A stretch of 64,000 bases of DNA from Salinibacillus kushneri (GCF_900111405.1 NZ_FOHJ01000007.1:112244-176243); one strand, 5' to 3'; shown: positions 44,682 through 54,301, numbered from the stretch's first letter. A program made the numbers and translations. Notes: generated by a model from the letters alone, not told the origin.

Positions 44682-44713
44682 CTTCTTGAAGAATTACGCC
44701 CTTTAGTTAAAAC
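44682..44713. repeat. Cassette box 19
   Basis: CTTCTTGAAGAATTACGCCC..TTAGTTAAAAC; the stop codon of the next remnant (44707-44709) lies inside the box. Confidence 0.7.
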
Positions 44714-44906
44714 ACTAAATTGTACGACTTACTAATCGTCTTCTTATTCTTCAAATGATGACTTATACTCTTGGAACTCTGTATGCTCTGACTAGCAATA
44801 TGGTCATATGGTGTATAACTATTATAAGGGGGCCTTTTCCAGTTACCAATTTATACTTTCCAAAGCTTACTACCAAAATTACAAATACCGAAAAAATAAT
44901 TGCCAA
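44707..44906 (-). pseudogene. DUF3951-like small membrane protein, frameshifted
   Basis: From TTG 44906 the frame gives one membrane helix (LAIIFSVFVILVVSFGKYKL) and VTGKG. After a C5 run (44828-44832) the other frame continues PYNSYTPYDHIASQSIQSSK and a basic tail. One more C would join them into about 66 residues, with the YTPYDxI signature I associate with DUF3951. GGAAG precedes the start. It ends within a cassette box. Confidence 0.6.
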
Positions 44907-44972
44907 TTAAAACACTTCCGTTTTTAAGCAAGACCTATTTTTTCATTTTCGAATAAATATTATTTACTGTTC

Positions 44973-45008
44973 CTATTGTTAAATTAAAGCACCCCGTTAC
45001 TTTAAGTG
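44973..45008. repeat. Cassette box 20
   Basis: CTATTGTTAAATTAAAGCAC..CGTTACTTTAAGTG, 112 bases from the isochorismatase-like gene. Confidence 0.7.
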
Positions 45009-45120
45009 TAATGGTTCACATACTTTAACGTTTTAAATTATATTCCAATTCTACCTTAATAAGTAATACCCAAGATAAATCTCAAGAACTAAGAAATTGG
45101 GATATTGCTCTACTAATCAA

Positions 45121-45681
45121 TTATTCCCTATATGAATTATGTGTTGGATAGAATAACTCTTCTTCTGTATTTCTTACAATGGAAAAGTTTTCAACATTGT
45201 AATGTCCATGAAGAGTTTCGTTATGATGCTTTATCATTTGTTCTGCACTTAAAACATCGCCATCTGTTGTTGAATGTCCATCCCCAACTAAGGTGACATC
45301 CATTCCATTAATAGTTGCCGTTCGGACTGCACTATCTATGCAATGTTGGGTTGCACATCCCATTACAACAACATGTCCAATTTCTTGAGATTTTAAGTAA
45401 TTTAGAAGTCCTGTACCCTGAAACGAATTCGTTGCTGTTTTTTCAAAGAAATTTGCATTAGTAGGTACATTAATTTTTTCATGAACTTGAAAACCTTTGC
45501 CTATTCCTTCTGCAACCTCCAAGTCCCTTACAAAGACAATAGCAACATTAAAATTATTTGCTTTTTTTATCACTGCATTGATATTTGTGATAAGTTGTTC
45601 CTTTTTGTAAATAGCACTTTCTTCTTGATTCCCTTCAATTAACTCCTGCTGGGCATCAATGATTAACAATATTTGCTTCAA
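45121..45681 (-). CDS. Isochorismatase-like cysteine hydrolase
   Basis: A 186-residue hydrolase with LLIIDAQQEL (catalytic Asp), FVRD, and VVVMGCATQHCIDSAVRTA carrying the catalytic Cys. It resembles nicotinamidase-like or isochorismatase-like enzymes; substrate unknown. The frame begins at TTG 45699, but GAGGGG lies 8 bases before the TTG at 45681, which is preferred. A hairpin and a tiny open frame precede it. Last gene of the cassette segment. Confidence 0.9.
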   Translation of the reverse strand: MKQILLIIDAQQELIEGNQEESAIYKKEQLITNINAVIKKANNFNVAIVFVRDLEVAEGIGKGFQVHEKINVPTNANFFEKTATNSFQGTGLLNYLKSQEIGHVVVMGCATQHCIDSAVRTATINGMDVTLVGDGHSTTDGDVLSAEQMIKHHNETLHGHYNVENFSIVRNTEEELFYPTHNSYRE

Positions 45682-45702
45682 ATAATTTTCCCCTCTCAAA
45701 TT

Positions 45703-45736
45703 GGGGAAACGTTTTATTTAATTTGACGTTTTCCCC
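45703..45736. promoter_or_regulatory. Leader hairpin upstream of the cysteine hydrolase
   Basis: GGGGAAACGT and ACGTTTTCCCC pair with one bulge; it sits between the tiny open frame and the hydrolase ribosome binding site. Confidence 0.5.
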
Positions 45737-45774
45737 TTAATGTTTTTAACGTCGATATATTTTTTCTTTTTCAT
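45718..45774 (-). CDS. Possible 18-residue leader peptide
   Basis: MKKKKYIDVKNIKGKTSN behind a strong ribosome binding site (GTAGGAGGTAG). It ends inside the hairpin that precedes the hydrolase gene, as attenuator leader peptides do. The composition (8 Lys) is the only hint at a signal. It could also be chance. Confidence 0.4.
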   Translation of the reverse strand: MKKKKYIDVKNIKGKTSN

Positions 45775-45881
45775 AATATCTACCTCCTACACTAAGATTG
45801 TCCTCTAATTAAGTGTTGAAATTTTCAGATAGTTAATAGTAACATATTATAGTTGAAATAACACCCCATATCGTCAATTAG

Positions 45882-45918
45882 TTTTTTCACTATCATTCTG
45901 CTGCGTTACTTTAAGTAC
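45882..45918. repeat. Cassette box 21 (right end of the array)
   Basis: TTTTTTCACTATCATTCTGC..GTTACTTTAAGTAC. No box is seen to the right of it. Confidence 0.7.
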
Positions 45919-46288
45919 ATTTCTTCACAATCTCCTATTCTCCCGCATATCATTCCTTTTTTTCTATTCCAAAGTTCCTAAGCCCTCATTCTCTTTATAA
46001 AAATCTCTCAACACTTCCCCCCTTCCAACTCCCATTCTTCCGTCGCCATTTATAAAAAAGTCTCAACACAAAACCCAATTTTCCCGAATTCATTTTAAAA
46101 ATGTAACTTTATTTTTTAAGGAATAAATCGTTCAACGAAAAAAGCGTCTGAAAGAAGCCAGGATATAGGAAATACCTTTTTCTCCAACTTCTTTCAAACG
46201 CTTGTATCAGAACTTTATTTTCATGAAATTAGGCTTTTGGTCAAACTTTTTTATCAATGGTGGGAGTTTATTTTGTATCTACAATCTT
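45919..46288. other. Intergenic region with two long hairpins
   Basis: AAGCGTCTGAAAGAAG pairs with CTTCTTTCAAACGCTT (46142-46206, one mismatch), and GGAGTTTATTTTG (46264-46276) pairs with CAAAATAAACTCC in the following direct repeat. No gene is seen. Confidence 0.55.
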
Positions 46289-46366
46289 TGTGAAACCAAA
46301 ATAAACTCCTTCTAAAATCCACCCCTCAAACCCGCATTCCACCGTTTCAGTTAAAATAAAGTTTTG
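46289..46366 (+). repeat. Left direct repeat flanking merR-SDR (78 bp)
   Basis: TGTGAAACCAAAATAAACTC...TCAAACCCGCATTCCACC...GTTAAAATAAAGTTTTG; about 85% identical to 47624-47701 in the same orientation. It ends just before the merR promoter. Confidence 0.8.
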
Positions 46367-46368
46367 TA

Positions 46369-46399
46369 TTGACTTAAACCATAATTTAAGTTGTATGAT
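46369..46399 (+). promoter_or_regulatory. MerR-type promoter with 19-bp spacer
   Basis: TTGACT at 46369 and TATGAT at 46394 are 19 bases apart. The spacer holds ACTTAAACCATAATTTAAGT, an inverted repeat with 7-bp arms. The overlong spacer is what MerR proteins correct by twisting DNA. Confidence 0.85.
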
Positions 46400-46445
46400 G
46401 ACTATGTTGACGAAATGAAATCATTCAAATTTTGGGGGTCTCCAA

Positions 46446-46826
46446 ATGAGGTATTATTCAATAAGTGAAGCTGCTGCCAAGTTCAATATTCCAAAATCAA
46501 CACTACGATATTATGAAAAAAAAGGATTACTTCCACTAATTGAGCGTGATGAAGTTGGAAGGCGATTATTTTCAAAAGATCAAATTTCGCTACTTGAAAC
46601 GGTCATTTGTTTAAAAAACACGCATATGCCAATAAGTGGAATTAAACAGTATATTGATTGGGTGGTAGAAGGAGATAACACCATAAATCAGCGGCTTGAA
46701 ATGATGAAGAATCACAAAAAATCGGTGCTTGCAGAAATTTCATTAATGACAGAATCTTTAAAGGGGATTGATTTCAAGATAGATCGTTATACCAAACATA
46801 TTATAGATAGAGAGGAAGGAGAATAA
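46446..46826 (+). CDS. MerR-family regulator
   Basis: A 126-residue protein with the MerR HTH (YSISEAAAKFNIPKSTLRYYEKKGLL), a wing (RDEVGRRLFSKDQI) and a coiled-coil dimer helix (INQRLEMMKNHKKSVLAEISLM). No cysteine cluster, so it senses an organic or redox signal rather than a metal. AATTTTGGGGG precedes the ATG. It controls its own operon with the SDR gene 2 bases downstream through the 19-bp-spacer promoter. Confidence 0.93.
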   Translation: MRYYSISEAAAKFNIPKSTLRYYEKKGLLPLIERDEVGRRLFSKDQISLLETVICLKNTHMPISGIKQYIDWVVEGDNTINQRLEMMKNHKKSVLAEISLMTESLKGIDFKIDRYTKHIIDREEGE

Positions 46827-46828
46827 AT

Positions 46829-47524
46829 TTGAAAAAAGGATTAGTTACGGGAGCAAATAAAGGAATTGGCTTCGAAATTGCCAAACAATTGATGGAGAAA
46901 GACTTCCATGTATTACTTGGAGCTCGTGATATAAATCGTGGAAAAGCGGCTGCAGATGAGTTGGGAGAAAACGTTACCTTTATTCAGCTCGACTTGAGCA
47001 GTGCAGACAGTATTTATCAAGCTGTACAAGAGGTTAAAAAGGAACATTCCGATTTATCCTTACTAATAAATAATGCTGGTATTGGTGGCAATATGGAACA
47101 TGGTCCAATGGAGACAGATATCCTGGATTTACGAGAAGCATTTGAAGTAAACTTTTTTGGAACTTTTGAACTAACACGTGGAATCCTATTATTGATTAAA
47201 GAAAATGAAGGTACTATACTAAACGTCACGATGGAAATGGCTTCCTTAGCCATTCTTTCACAAGGTATTCTACCAAATTCATTTACGTATAACACTTCAA
47301 AGACAGCAAACAATGCCATGTTGGTTGGTTTTGCTCATGAACTTAAAGATACACAAGCACAAATTTTCGCCGTAACGCCTGAACCAACATCCACAGATCT
47401 AAATGATCATTATCCGCTTGGAAAAACGCCAGCAGAAGGTGCTAAAATAATTGTTGATTACGCAACAGATGGTAAATGGCATCATGGACAAATGCTAATG
47501 AAAGATGGCTTTATGCCATGGTAA
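46829..47524 (+). CDS. Short-chain dehydrogenase/reductase under MerR control
   Basis: A 231-residue NADPH-type SDR: TGANKGIGFE near residues 7-16, NNAG at the usual place and YNTSK as the catalytic pair. The catalytic serine stretch reads NVTMEMASL. It resembles carbonyl-reductase-like SDRs. GGAAGGAG precedes a TTG start 2 bases after merR. The pair is a typical MerR plus detoxifying reductase operon. A terminator follows. Confidence 0.9.
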   Translation: MKKGLVTGANKGIGFEIAKQLMEKDFHVLLGARDINRGKAAADELGENVTFIQLDLSSADSIYQAVQEVKKEHSDLSLLINNAGIGGNMEHGPMETDILDLREAFEVNFFGTFELTRGILLLIKENEGTILNVTMEMASLAILSQGILPNSFTYNTSKTANNAMLVGFAHELKDTQAQIFAVTPEPTSTDLNDHYPLGKTPAEGAKIIVDYATDGKWHHGQMLMKDGFMPW

Positions 47525-47580
47525 GGATCTTAATATAGAGTATAAACTTAGCTGATTCCATGCCAGATTCATGGTGAGTA

Positions 47581-47618
47581 AAAAGCTGATTTTCTTAATT
47601 AGGAAGATCAGCTTTTTC
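47581..47618 (+). terminator. Terminator after the SDR gene
   Basis: AAAAGCTGAT/ATCAGCTTTT stem followed by T. Confidence 0.85.
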
Positions 47619-47623
47619 TACTA

Positions 47624-47701
47624 TGTGAAACCAAAATAAACTCAAGCTAAAATCCCCTCCTCAAACCCGCATTCCACCACTAGCGTTAAAATAAAGTTTT
47701 G
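47624..47701 (+). repeat. Right direct repeat flanking merR-SDR (78 bp)
   Basis: Second copy of the repeat at 46289. The rest of the stretch to 47950 holds no gene and is rich in TTTTTC runs. Confidence 0.8.
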
Positions 47702-47950
47702 CTACGGAACCCCCATTTTGAAGGGTTTTCGGATCAAAAATGGACGTTTTTTCGCCTATTTTCCACCTGTTTTTTCACCATTTTTTCGGAGTTATAAAAA
47801 ACATATGTGAAATAAGAAAAAACCGAGAAAAGAGAGAATCCAGGAATAACAAGGGTTTTGGCATGAAAAGACCCCGAGTTCGCAAAAGTATTTTTTAACG
47901 AAATCAGGGTCGGACTAGCAAATGTTTATTTTAACTAGCAAGAGATTTTA

Positions 47951-49333
47951 TTAATTAGACAAATCTTTTTCAATCAAAGCCACACTCTCAATATGGCTTG
48001 TCTGCGGAAACATATCCACCGGCTGTACTTTTTTTGTTTCATAACCTCCCTCAGCTAAAATATTCAAATCTCTCGCTAAAGTGGATGGATTACAGGAAAC
48101 ATAAATAATACGTTTAGGCTGCATATCCAACATGGCTTTAAGTAACGTTTCATCACAGCCTTTTCGTGGTGGATCAACCACGATAACATCAGGTCTTAAC
48201 CCTTGAGCTTTCCACCAATCCATCACTTTTTCAGCTGCTCCTACATAGAACTCTGCATTATGAATCCTGTTTAATTTTGCATTTTTCTTCGCATCATCAA
48301 CAGCTTCGGGAACAATCTCCACTCCATAAACCTTTTTGGCTTTCTGGGCAAGGAAGAGAGAAATCGTTCCAATACCACAGTAAGCATCGACAACCGTTTC
48401 ATTACCGCTTAAATTGGCGTACTCTAATGCAATGTCATAAAGATTCTTCGTTTGCACAGGATTAACCTGATAAAAGGACTTCGCGGAAATCGCAAATTGG
48501 ATATCTCCAATAGCATCGTGGATGTATTCTTCACCCCACAAAAGTTTTGTCTTTTTCCCTAATATGACATTGGTGCGTTCAGGATTTACGTTTTGCATAA
48601 TGGACTTCACATTAGGATAGGCCTTAAGAATTTCTTCGACGATTTTCTCCTCATAGGGAAGCTTATCTGTCCTGGTTACAAGAACAACCATAATCTCATT
48701 GGTTTCCTTTCCATTACGGACCATAATATGTCGAAGAATGCCACGATGATTATTCTCATCATATGGAGTAATCCCTGCATCTTCGGCAATTCGACGCACA
48801 GCTTCGACCATACGATCATTTTGTTCATCTGTAATCGGACACGTATCCATATTGATTATGTCATGACTTCGTTTCTTATAAAAACCAGTTTCTAAACGAC
48901 CCTCTACACCTTTCACAGGAATTTGAACTTTATTTCGATACCGCCAAGGATCCTCCATACCGATTGTCGAGTGAACAGGAACATCTTCTAAATGTCCAAT
49001 TTTTCGCATGGCATCCTGTACTTGCTTTTGTTTCACATCAAGCTGCATCTTATAGCTCATATGCTGGATCTGACAGCCCCCACATTGATAAAAAACATCA
49101 CAAGGGGGTTCAATACGCTCTGGACTTTGCTCTAATACCTTCAGTAATTTTCCAAAACCAAAGTTTTTCTTAACCTTAACTACTTTTACTTTGGCTTTTT
49201 CACCGGGTAAACCGTAGGGAACAAATAAAGGATAGCCATTTATTTTACCTACCCCAGAGCCTTCGTGGGTTAAATCGACAAATTCAAGTTCAACCGTTTC
49301 ATTTTTGGTAACAGGTGGTTTTACTTTAGCCAT
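47951..49333 (-). CDS. rlmCD: 23S rRNA (uracil-C5)-methyltransferase RlmCD
   Basis: A 460-residue SAM-dependent m5U methyltransferase. It has an N-terminal TRAM domain (residues 8-66), the Fe-S cysteines [24 protein letters not shown] (SAM site), [10 protein letters not shown] and the catalytic [11 protein letters not shown]. Bacillus YefA (RlmCD) methylates U747 and U1939; the sequence fits that group, although a second paralogue may exist elsewhere. The ATG lies about 8 bases after AAGGAAG. Confidence 0.93.
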   Translation of the reverse strand: MAKVKPPVTKNETVELEFVDLTHEGSGVGKINGYPLFVPYGLPGEKAKVKVVKVKKNFGFGKLLKVLEQSPERIEPPCDVFYQCGGCQIQHMSYKMQLDVKQKQVQDAMRKIGHLEDVPVHSTIGMEDPWRYRNKVQIPVKGVEGRLETGFYKKRSHDIINMDTCPITDEQNDRMVEAVRRIAEDAGITPYDENNHRGILRHIMVRNGKETNEIMVVLVTRTDKLPYEEKIVEEILKAYPNVKSIMQNVNPERTNVILGKKTKLLWGEEYIHDAIGDIQFAISAKSFYQVNPVQTKNLYDIALEYANLSGNETVVDAYCGIGTISLFLAQKAKKVYGVEIVPEAVDDAKKNAKLNRIHNAEFYVGAAEKVMDWWKAQGLRPDVIVVDPPRKGCDETLLKAMLDMQPKRIIYVSCNPSTLARDLNILAEGGYETKKVQPVDMFPQTSHIESVALIEKDLSN

Positions 49334-49478
49334 GTTTAATCTTCCTTTTTATTAAGCTTTCGATTCTATTTTTCCTTTAATTGCTTGAAAAACTCATGGT
49401 AGCTCATGATTTCTTTAACAATTGCCTTTTTCCTTCCCATTTACAGAACAAAGAATACGAAATCAGACAAACTCCTGT

Positions 49479-50375
49479 CTAATCCGTATTCTCAGGAACG
49501 AAGAATTCAATATGCTGATACAAATTGACAAATTTCCCGGGCAATAATCCGCCATATTCCCCGTCAATATTTAACGAAACTTTTTCTTCTACATCAACCG
49601 TCACTGATTTTGTCTTCGCATAAATAATTTTGTCATGGTGAATATGGTTGCCTTTAAGAAGACTAGTCGCTATTTTAGGAATGTCACCAAAATGTGTTTT
49701 TCTTACAATTAACAGGTCAAAATAACCATCATCCATTTCTCCTTCTGGATTTGCTCTTTCAAATCCGCCAATGGAACTGGAATTTGTAATCAAAAACATC
49801 ATAATCGGTTCTTCCAGGATATGATCATTATAAGTAATCCGAACATTGATTGGTTTCATAAAGGGGAGCATCTCAATTCCTTTTATATAATATGCAAGTT
49901 GTCCAAGCATCGTTTTTAGTTTACTGGGCACTTCATAGGTCAGTTCAGTGATTTTTCCTCCACCCGCGATATAAATAAAATATTGCTCATCATTAATTTT
50001 ACCAATGTCGATTTTTTTCGTATGTCCGGCCACGACGACATCAATGGCCTTTTGAATATTCCTGGGAATTCTTAGCGAGCGAGCAAAATCATTCGTTGTC
50101 CCCACGGGAATAACGCCAAGTTTAGGACGATAGGGTTGTTCAGCTAAACCGTTAACCACTTCATTAATCGTCCCATCTCCTCCAGCAGCAATTACAACAT
50201 CATATTTACGTTTCACTGCAGTCCTGGCAGCTTCTGTTGCATCTCCTGCTCCTGTTGTTGCATGAGTAGATGCCTCATAACCGGCCTGCTCCAGTTTTTG
50301 TAAAACGATGGGAAGTTCCTTTTGAAATGCCTCACGTCCCGATGTCGGATTATAAATAATTCTGGCACGCTTCAT
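49479..50375 (-). CDS. dagK: Diacylglycerol kinase DagK
   Basis: A 298-residue soluble lipid kinase that recycles diacylglycerol to phosphatidate. IIYNPTSGRE starts it, and the DAGK motif IAAGGDGTINEVVNGL lies near residues 61-76. GVIPVGTTNDFARSLRIP follows, and GGFERANPEGEMDDGYFDL is in the C-terminal domain. AAGGTG lies before the ATG at 50375, so the in-frame start 5 codons earlier (50390) is less likely. It sits between rlmCD and gatB, as in related genomes. The hairpin GAATACG/CGTATTC at its end probably terminates it. Confidence 0.94.
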   Translation of the reverse strand: MKRARIIYNPTSGREAFQKELPIVLQKLEQAGYEASTHATTGAGDATEAARTAVKRKYDVVIAAGGDGTINEVVNGLAEQPYRPKLGVIPVGTTNDFARSLRIPRNIQKAIDVVVAGHTKKIDIGKINDEQYFIYIAGGGKITELTYEVPSKLKTMLGQLAYYIKGIEMLPFMKPINVRITYNDHILEEPIMMFLITNSSSIGGFERANPEGEMDDGYFDLLIVRKTHFGDIPKIATSLLKGNHIHHDKIIYAKTKSVTVDVEEKVSLNIDGEYGGLLPGKFVNLYQHIEFFVPENTD

Positions 50376-50439
50376 CTTCTTCACCTTCATTTTTGGATAT
50401 CTAACCAGTTTTCATCATATCCCTTTTTGATTGAAATGA

Positions 50440-50471
50440 AAAGAGCAGATTGTGACGGAATCTGCTCTTTT
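50440..50471. terminator. Terminator between gatB and dagK
   Basis: AAAAGAGCAGATT/AATCTGCTCTTTT, a 13-bp perfect stem with a 6-base loop. Confidence 0.88.
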
Positions 50472-50514
50472 AACATATCTATGCGGACAACCTTGAACTC
50501 TTTCCTATTAGAAT

Positions 50515-51945
50515 CTATCTTTTGTCCATTTCCTCTAAGATAATTTTATTAACCATCTTAGGATTAGCTTGCCCTTTTGTTGCCTTCATCACTTGTCCTA
50601 CCAGGAAACCAAGTGCGCGATCTTTTCCGTTCTTATAGTCATCAATAGATTGCTGGTTCTCATCCAGAATACCTGTAATAATTTCAGTAAGCTGTCCTTC
50701 ATCTGAAATTTGTACAAGTCCTTTATCTTTAACGATTTTTTCCGGATCTCCACCCTTTTCAACCAGCTCACTAAAGACTTTCTTCGCAATTTTAGAAGAT
50801 ATGGTTTCATCTGCAATTAACTTCACCATTTTCGCAAGAGCATCTGGTGTTAAAGCAATATCCTTTAGCTCTTGATCATGCTTATTTAAATAACCGGAAA
50901 CTTCACCCATTAGCCAGTTAGAAGCTAATTTAGGATCTGCCCCAGCTGCAATGGTTTCTTCAAAGAAGTCGGACATTTCTTTTGTAAGGGTTAAAACCAT
51001 AGCATCATAAGCAGGAAGTTCCAAATCATTGACATAACGATCCTTTCTGGCATCTGGAAGTTCCGGAATCTCTCCACGAACCCGCTCCTTCCATTCCTCA
51101 TCAATATATAATGGAACTAAATCAGGCTCTGGGAAATAGCGATAATCATCAGAACCCTCTTTCACGCGCATCAGGATGGTCTCTTTCGTTTGTTCATCGT
51201 AACGACGAGTTTCCTGAAGGATTTCCCCACCGGAAAGTAATACCTTTTCCTGGCGCTTTTCCTCAAATTCAAGGCCTTTTTGTACATAGTTAAAGGAGTT
51301 CAGGTTCTTCAGCTCCGTTTTAACACCAAATTCCTCTTGTCCAATGGGGCGAAGGGAAATGTTGGCATCACATCTAAGAGATCCTTCTTCCATTTTACAA
51401 TCGGAAACACCTGTATATTGAATAATGGATTTTAGCTTTTCCAAATAGGCATAAGCTTCTTTTGGTGTACGAATATCCGGCTCTGAAACAATCTCAATAA
51501 GTGGTGTTCCTTGACGGTTAAAGTCTACTAAAGAATAACCATCATCACTATGTGTTAGTTTTCCTGCGTCCTCTTCTAAATGCAAGCGTGTAATCCCGAT
51601 TCTCTTCTTTTCTCCATCCACCTCAATCTCAATCCAGCCATTTTCCCCGATTGGCTGATCAAATTGAGAGATTTGGTAGGCTTTAGGATTGTCAGGATAG
51701 AAATAGTTTTTACGGTCAAATTTGGTGTTCGTTGCAATATCACAATTCAAAGCAAGAGCAGCCCGCATACCGAAATTCACGGCTTCTTCATTAAGTACGG
51801 GCAAAACACCTGGATACCCTAAATCAATCGGGTTTACGTTTGTGTTGGTATCATCACCAAATGCGTTCGGGCTTGGACTAAAAATCTTAGACTGCGTTTT
51901 TAATTCAACGTGAACTTCTAAACCTATGATGGTTTCAAAATTCAT
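50515..51945 (-). CDS. gatB: Glutamyl/aspartyl-tRNA amidotransferase subunit B
   Basis: A 476-residue kinase subunit of the GatCAB complex that converts Glu-tRNA(Gln) or Asp-tRNA(Asn) to the amide. [20 protein letters not shown] starts the cradle domain, and [17 protein letters not shown] and [13 protein letters not shown] follow. The YqeY-like tail ends [20 protein letters not shown]. It overlaps gatA by 4 bases. Confidence 0.97.
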   Translation of the reverse strand: MNFETIIGLEVHVELKTQSKIFSPSPNAFGDDTNTNVNPIDLGYPGVLPVLNEEAVNFGMRAALALNCDIATNTKFDRKNYFYPDNPKAYQISQFDQPIGENGWIEIEVDGEKKRIGITRLHLEEDAGKLTHSDDGYSLVDFNRQGTPLIEIVSEPDIRTPKEAYAYLEKLKSIIQYTGVSDCKMEEGSLRCDANISLRPIGQEEFGVKTELKNLNSFNYVQKGLEFEEKRQEKVLLSGGEILQETRRYDEQTKETILMRVKEGSDDYRYFPEPDLVPLYIDEEWKERVRGEIPELPDARKDRYVNDLELPAYDAMVLTLTKEMSDFFEETIAAGADPKLASNWLMGEVSGYLNKHDQELKDIALTPDALAKMVKLIADETISSKIAKKVFSELVEKGGDPEKIVKDKGLVQISDEGQLTEIITGILDENQQSIDDYKNGKDRALGFLVGQVMKATKGQANPKMVNKIILEEMDKR

Positions 51946-53414
51946 GACTGAACACCTCCCAATGCTGGCTTTTGCTTATGGAAATCTGTTGCCTGTTCAA
52001 ATGCATGGGCTGTACGATAAACGGTGCTTTCATCAAAGTGTCTTCCAATAATTTGCAACCCAATTGGCAATCCTTCAGCTGAGAAACCACAAGGAATCGA
52101 AATACCTGGTACGCCAGCAAGGTTAACTGGAATGGTAAGAATATCATTGGCATACATGGTTAGTGGGTCTTCAATCTTCTCTCCAATTTTGAAAGCTGGT
52201 GTTGGGGTTGTTGGTCCCATAATGACGTCATACTTCTCTAGTACTTGATCAAAATCCTGTTTAATTAATGTACGTACCTGTTGGGCTTTTTTGTAATAAG
52301 CATCATAATAACCTGAGCTTAATGCAAAGGTTCCCAGCATAATACGGCGTTTGACCTCTTCACCAAAGCCCTGACTGCGGGATTCTTTAAACATATCCAT
52401 CATGGACTTCGCATTTTCTGCTCGAACTCCATAACGCACACCGTCAAATCTTGCTAAGTTTGCTGATGCTTCAGAAGATGCTAATAGATAATAGGTTGCC
52501 ACAGCATACTTGGAGTGAGGCAGAGAAACTTCTTCCCACTCTGCACCTAATTCTTCATATTTTTTCAAGGCTTCGAGAATAGAATTGCGTACTTCTTCAT
52601 TCACACCTTCACCTAAATATTCTTTTGGAACAGCAATCTTCAAGCCTTTTACATCACCTGTTAATGCCTCAGAGTATTTCGGAACGTCTACATCAGCACT
52701 CGTAGAATCCATTTGGTCGTGTCCGGAAATCACTTCAAGTACTTTGGCATTATCCTCAACCGTTTTGGTTACCGGTCCAATTTGATCCAAGGATGAAGCA
52801 AAGGCAACTAGTCCAAAACGGGATACTCTTCCATATGTAGGTTTTAAACCAACTACTCCACAAAAGGCAGCTGGTTGACGGATGGATCCTCCTGTGTCAG
52901 AACCTAATGCATACAGAACTTCACCAGATGCTACGGCTGCAGCTGAACCTCCACTTGATCCACCTGGTACATAATCCGTATTCCAAGGGTTTCGGGTGGT
53001 AAAATAACTTGAGTTTTCATTCGATGAACCCATTGCAAATTCATCCATATTCAGCTTACCAATTGTAATCGACTTAGCCTGATTCAACTTGTCTATGACC
53101 GCCGCATTATATAAAGGATCATTAAAGTTATCTAAAAATTGACTCCCGCAAGTGGTGCGTAAACCTTTTGTTACTATATTATCTTTAATCCCAGCAGGAA
53201 GGCCGAACAATTTCTCCTCTGCCGTTGCGTCACTTTCATCTAGTTCTTTTGCCTGTTTGCGAGCTTCCTCCTCATTCAGGGTTAAGAAAGCTTTAACCTG
53301 ATCATCTACGTCAGAAATTCTTTGATAAGCTTCTTCTACTAAATCCTGAATTTTTATTTCTTTTTTATGTATTTTTTCCTGTAATTCTTGGATTGAATAA
53401 TCAAATAGTGACAT
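51942..53414 (-). CDS. gatA: Glutamyl/aspartyl-tRNA amidotransferase subunit A
   Basis: A 490-residue amidase that produces ammonia from glutamine for GatB. The Ser-Ser-Lys triad is in GIKDNI (Lys) and [16 protein letters not shown] with [16 protein letters not shown]. It follows gatC by 13 bases and overlaps gatB by 4 bases (ATGA). Confidence 0.97.
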   Translation of the reverse strand: MSLFDYSIQELQEKIHKKEIKIQDLVEEAYQRISDVDDQVKAFLTLNEEEARKQAKELDESDATAEEKLFGLPAGIKDNIVTKGLRTTCGSQFLDNFNDPLYNAAVIDKLNQAKSITIGKLNMDEFAMGSSNENSSYFTTRNPWNTDYVPGGSSGGSAAAVASGEVLYALGSDTGGSIRQPAAFCGVVGLKPTYGRVSRFGLVAFASSLDQIGPVTKTVEDNAKVLEVISGHDQMDSTSADVDVPKYSEALTGDVKGLKIAVPKEYLGEGVNEEVRNSILEALKKYEELGAEWEEVSLPHSKYAVATYYLLASSEASANLARFDGVRYGVRAENAKSMMDMFKESRSQGFGEEVKRRIMLGTFALSSGYYDAYYKKAQQVRTLIKQDFDQVLEKYDVIMGPTTPTPAFKIGEKIEDPLTMYANDILTIPVNLAGVPGISIPCGFSAEGLPIGLQIIGRHFDESTVYRTAHAFEQATDFHKQKPALGGVQS

Positions 53415-53427
53415 CTCTTCTACCTCC

Positions 53428-53718
53428 TTACTCTAAAATGGATGGAACGTGGAATTGCCCGTCCTGTTTTTCAGGTGCATTCTTCAATGCTTCTTCCTGT
53501 GTCAACCATTGTTTTGGTTCATCTTTTCGCATGACATTCTTCAAATCCAGTACGTGCGTTGTAGGCTCTACATTTTCTGTATCCAGTTCATTTAATTGCT
53601 CGGCAAATTTAATAATCGAACCTAACTCATCCGTTAATTTCTCTGCCTCTTCCTCTGTAATCGCCAGTCGTGCAAGATTTGCAACATGTTTAACCTGCTC
53701 TTTTGAAATCTCAGCCAT
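53428..53718 (-). CDS. gatC: Glutamyl/aspartyl-tRNA amidotransferase subunit C
   Basis: A 96-residue linker subunit that holds GatA and GatB together: [39 protein letters not shown] and [16 protein letters not shown] lies 8 bases before the ATG at 53718; the upstream in-frame start at 53733 overlaps the ribosome binding site. First gene of gatCAB. Confidence 0.96.
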   Translation of the reverse strand: MAEISKEQVKHVANLARLAITEEEAEKLTDELGSIIKFAEQLNELDTENVEPTTHVLDLKNVMRKDEPKQWLTQEEALKNAPEKQDGQFHVPSILE

Positions 53719-54126
53719 CTCATTCACCTCCAAAATAATCGAACACTTACAATATTTATTTATAATAGCAAAATTACCTATGGAGTAGCAACTTGTACCA
53801 ATGTTTATTCTAACATTTTAAAGGGCAAAAGAGGAACATTTTACAATAGGATCCGGTTTAAAAGCTTTATCGATGTGACAGGATGATTGCAAAATGCGAG
53901 TCTGAGCAGCAAAACAGACCGAATCTCACTTAACATCGACTTGTTTATTCACAACACAGACTAAACTAAACCCTCGGGACCGAATCCAGTCTTCATCCAA
54001 CAGAATCTCCGCCTAGCAGAGTGGATTATTCCTGAAAAAGACATCATTTCCACTCACACAGACAGACAGCTCATCCATACTGATATGTCCTCCTATACAG
54101 CAATTGTTATCGTCTTTTTAAGGCGT

Positions 54127-54146
54127 TTAAACAAACGTTTGTTTAA
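54127..54146. promoter_or_regulatory. 20-bp perfect palindrome
   Basis: TTAAACAAACGTTTGTTTAA is fully self-complementary and has the look of a TetR-family operator. It has no neighbouring regulator gene and would control only the small minus-strand frame at 54078. Confidence 0.6.
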
Positions 54147-54275
54147 CAAGATTTACGCACTCTGGACACCCTTATTTTCCCAAAACCTATTGCTTCTTTT
54201 TCATTCTATTGATATCTTTTGAATAAGCCAGAGGGATTTTAATACGTCAGGTGAAGAACTGGAGGCATTATAAAA

Positions 54276-54301
54276 GCCTACCCTGCGGCAACAGAGTAGG
54301 C
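54276..54301 (-). terminator. Terminator of the aceBA operon
   Basis: GCCTACCCTG/CAGAGTAGGC with one mismatch; A-rich on its left, giving a U-run on the minus-strand RNA. Confidence 0.75.

Noticed and set aside
32346..45918. Class-1-type integron
   Set aside because: No tyrosine integrase is in the window, and the boxes do not carry the GTTRRRY/RYYYAAC attC core pair. Only the layout is similar.
32995..45918. CRISPR array
   Set aside because: The repeats vary in sequence, are palindromic, and are separated by genes or uneven gaps rather than by uniform spacers.
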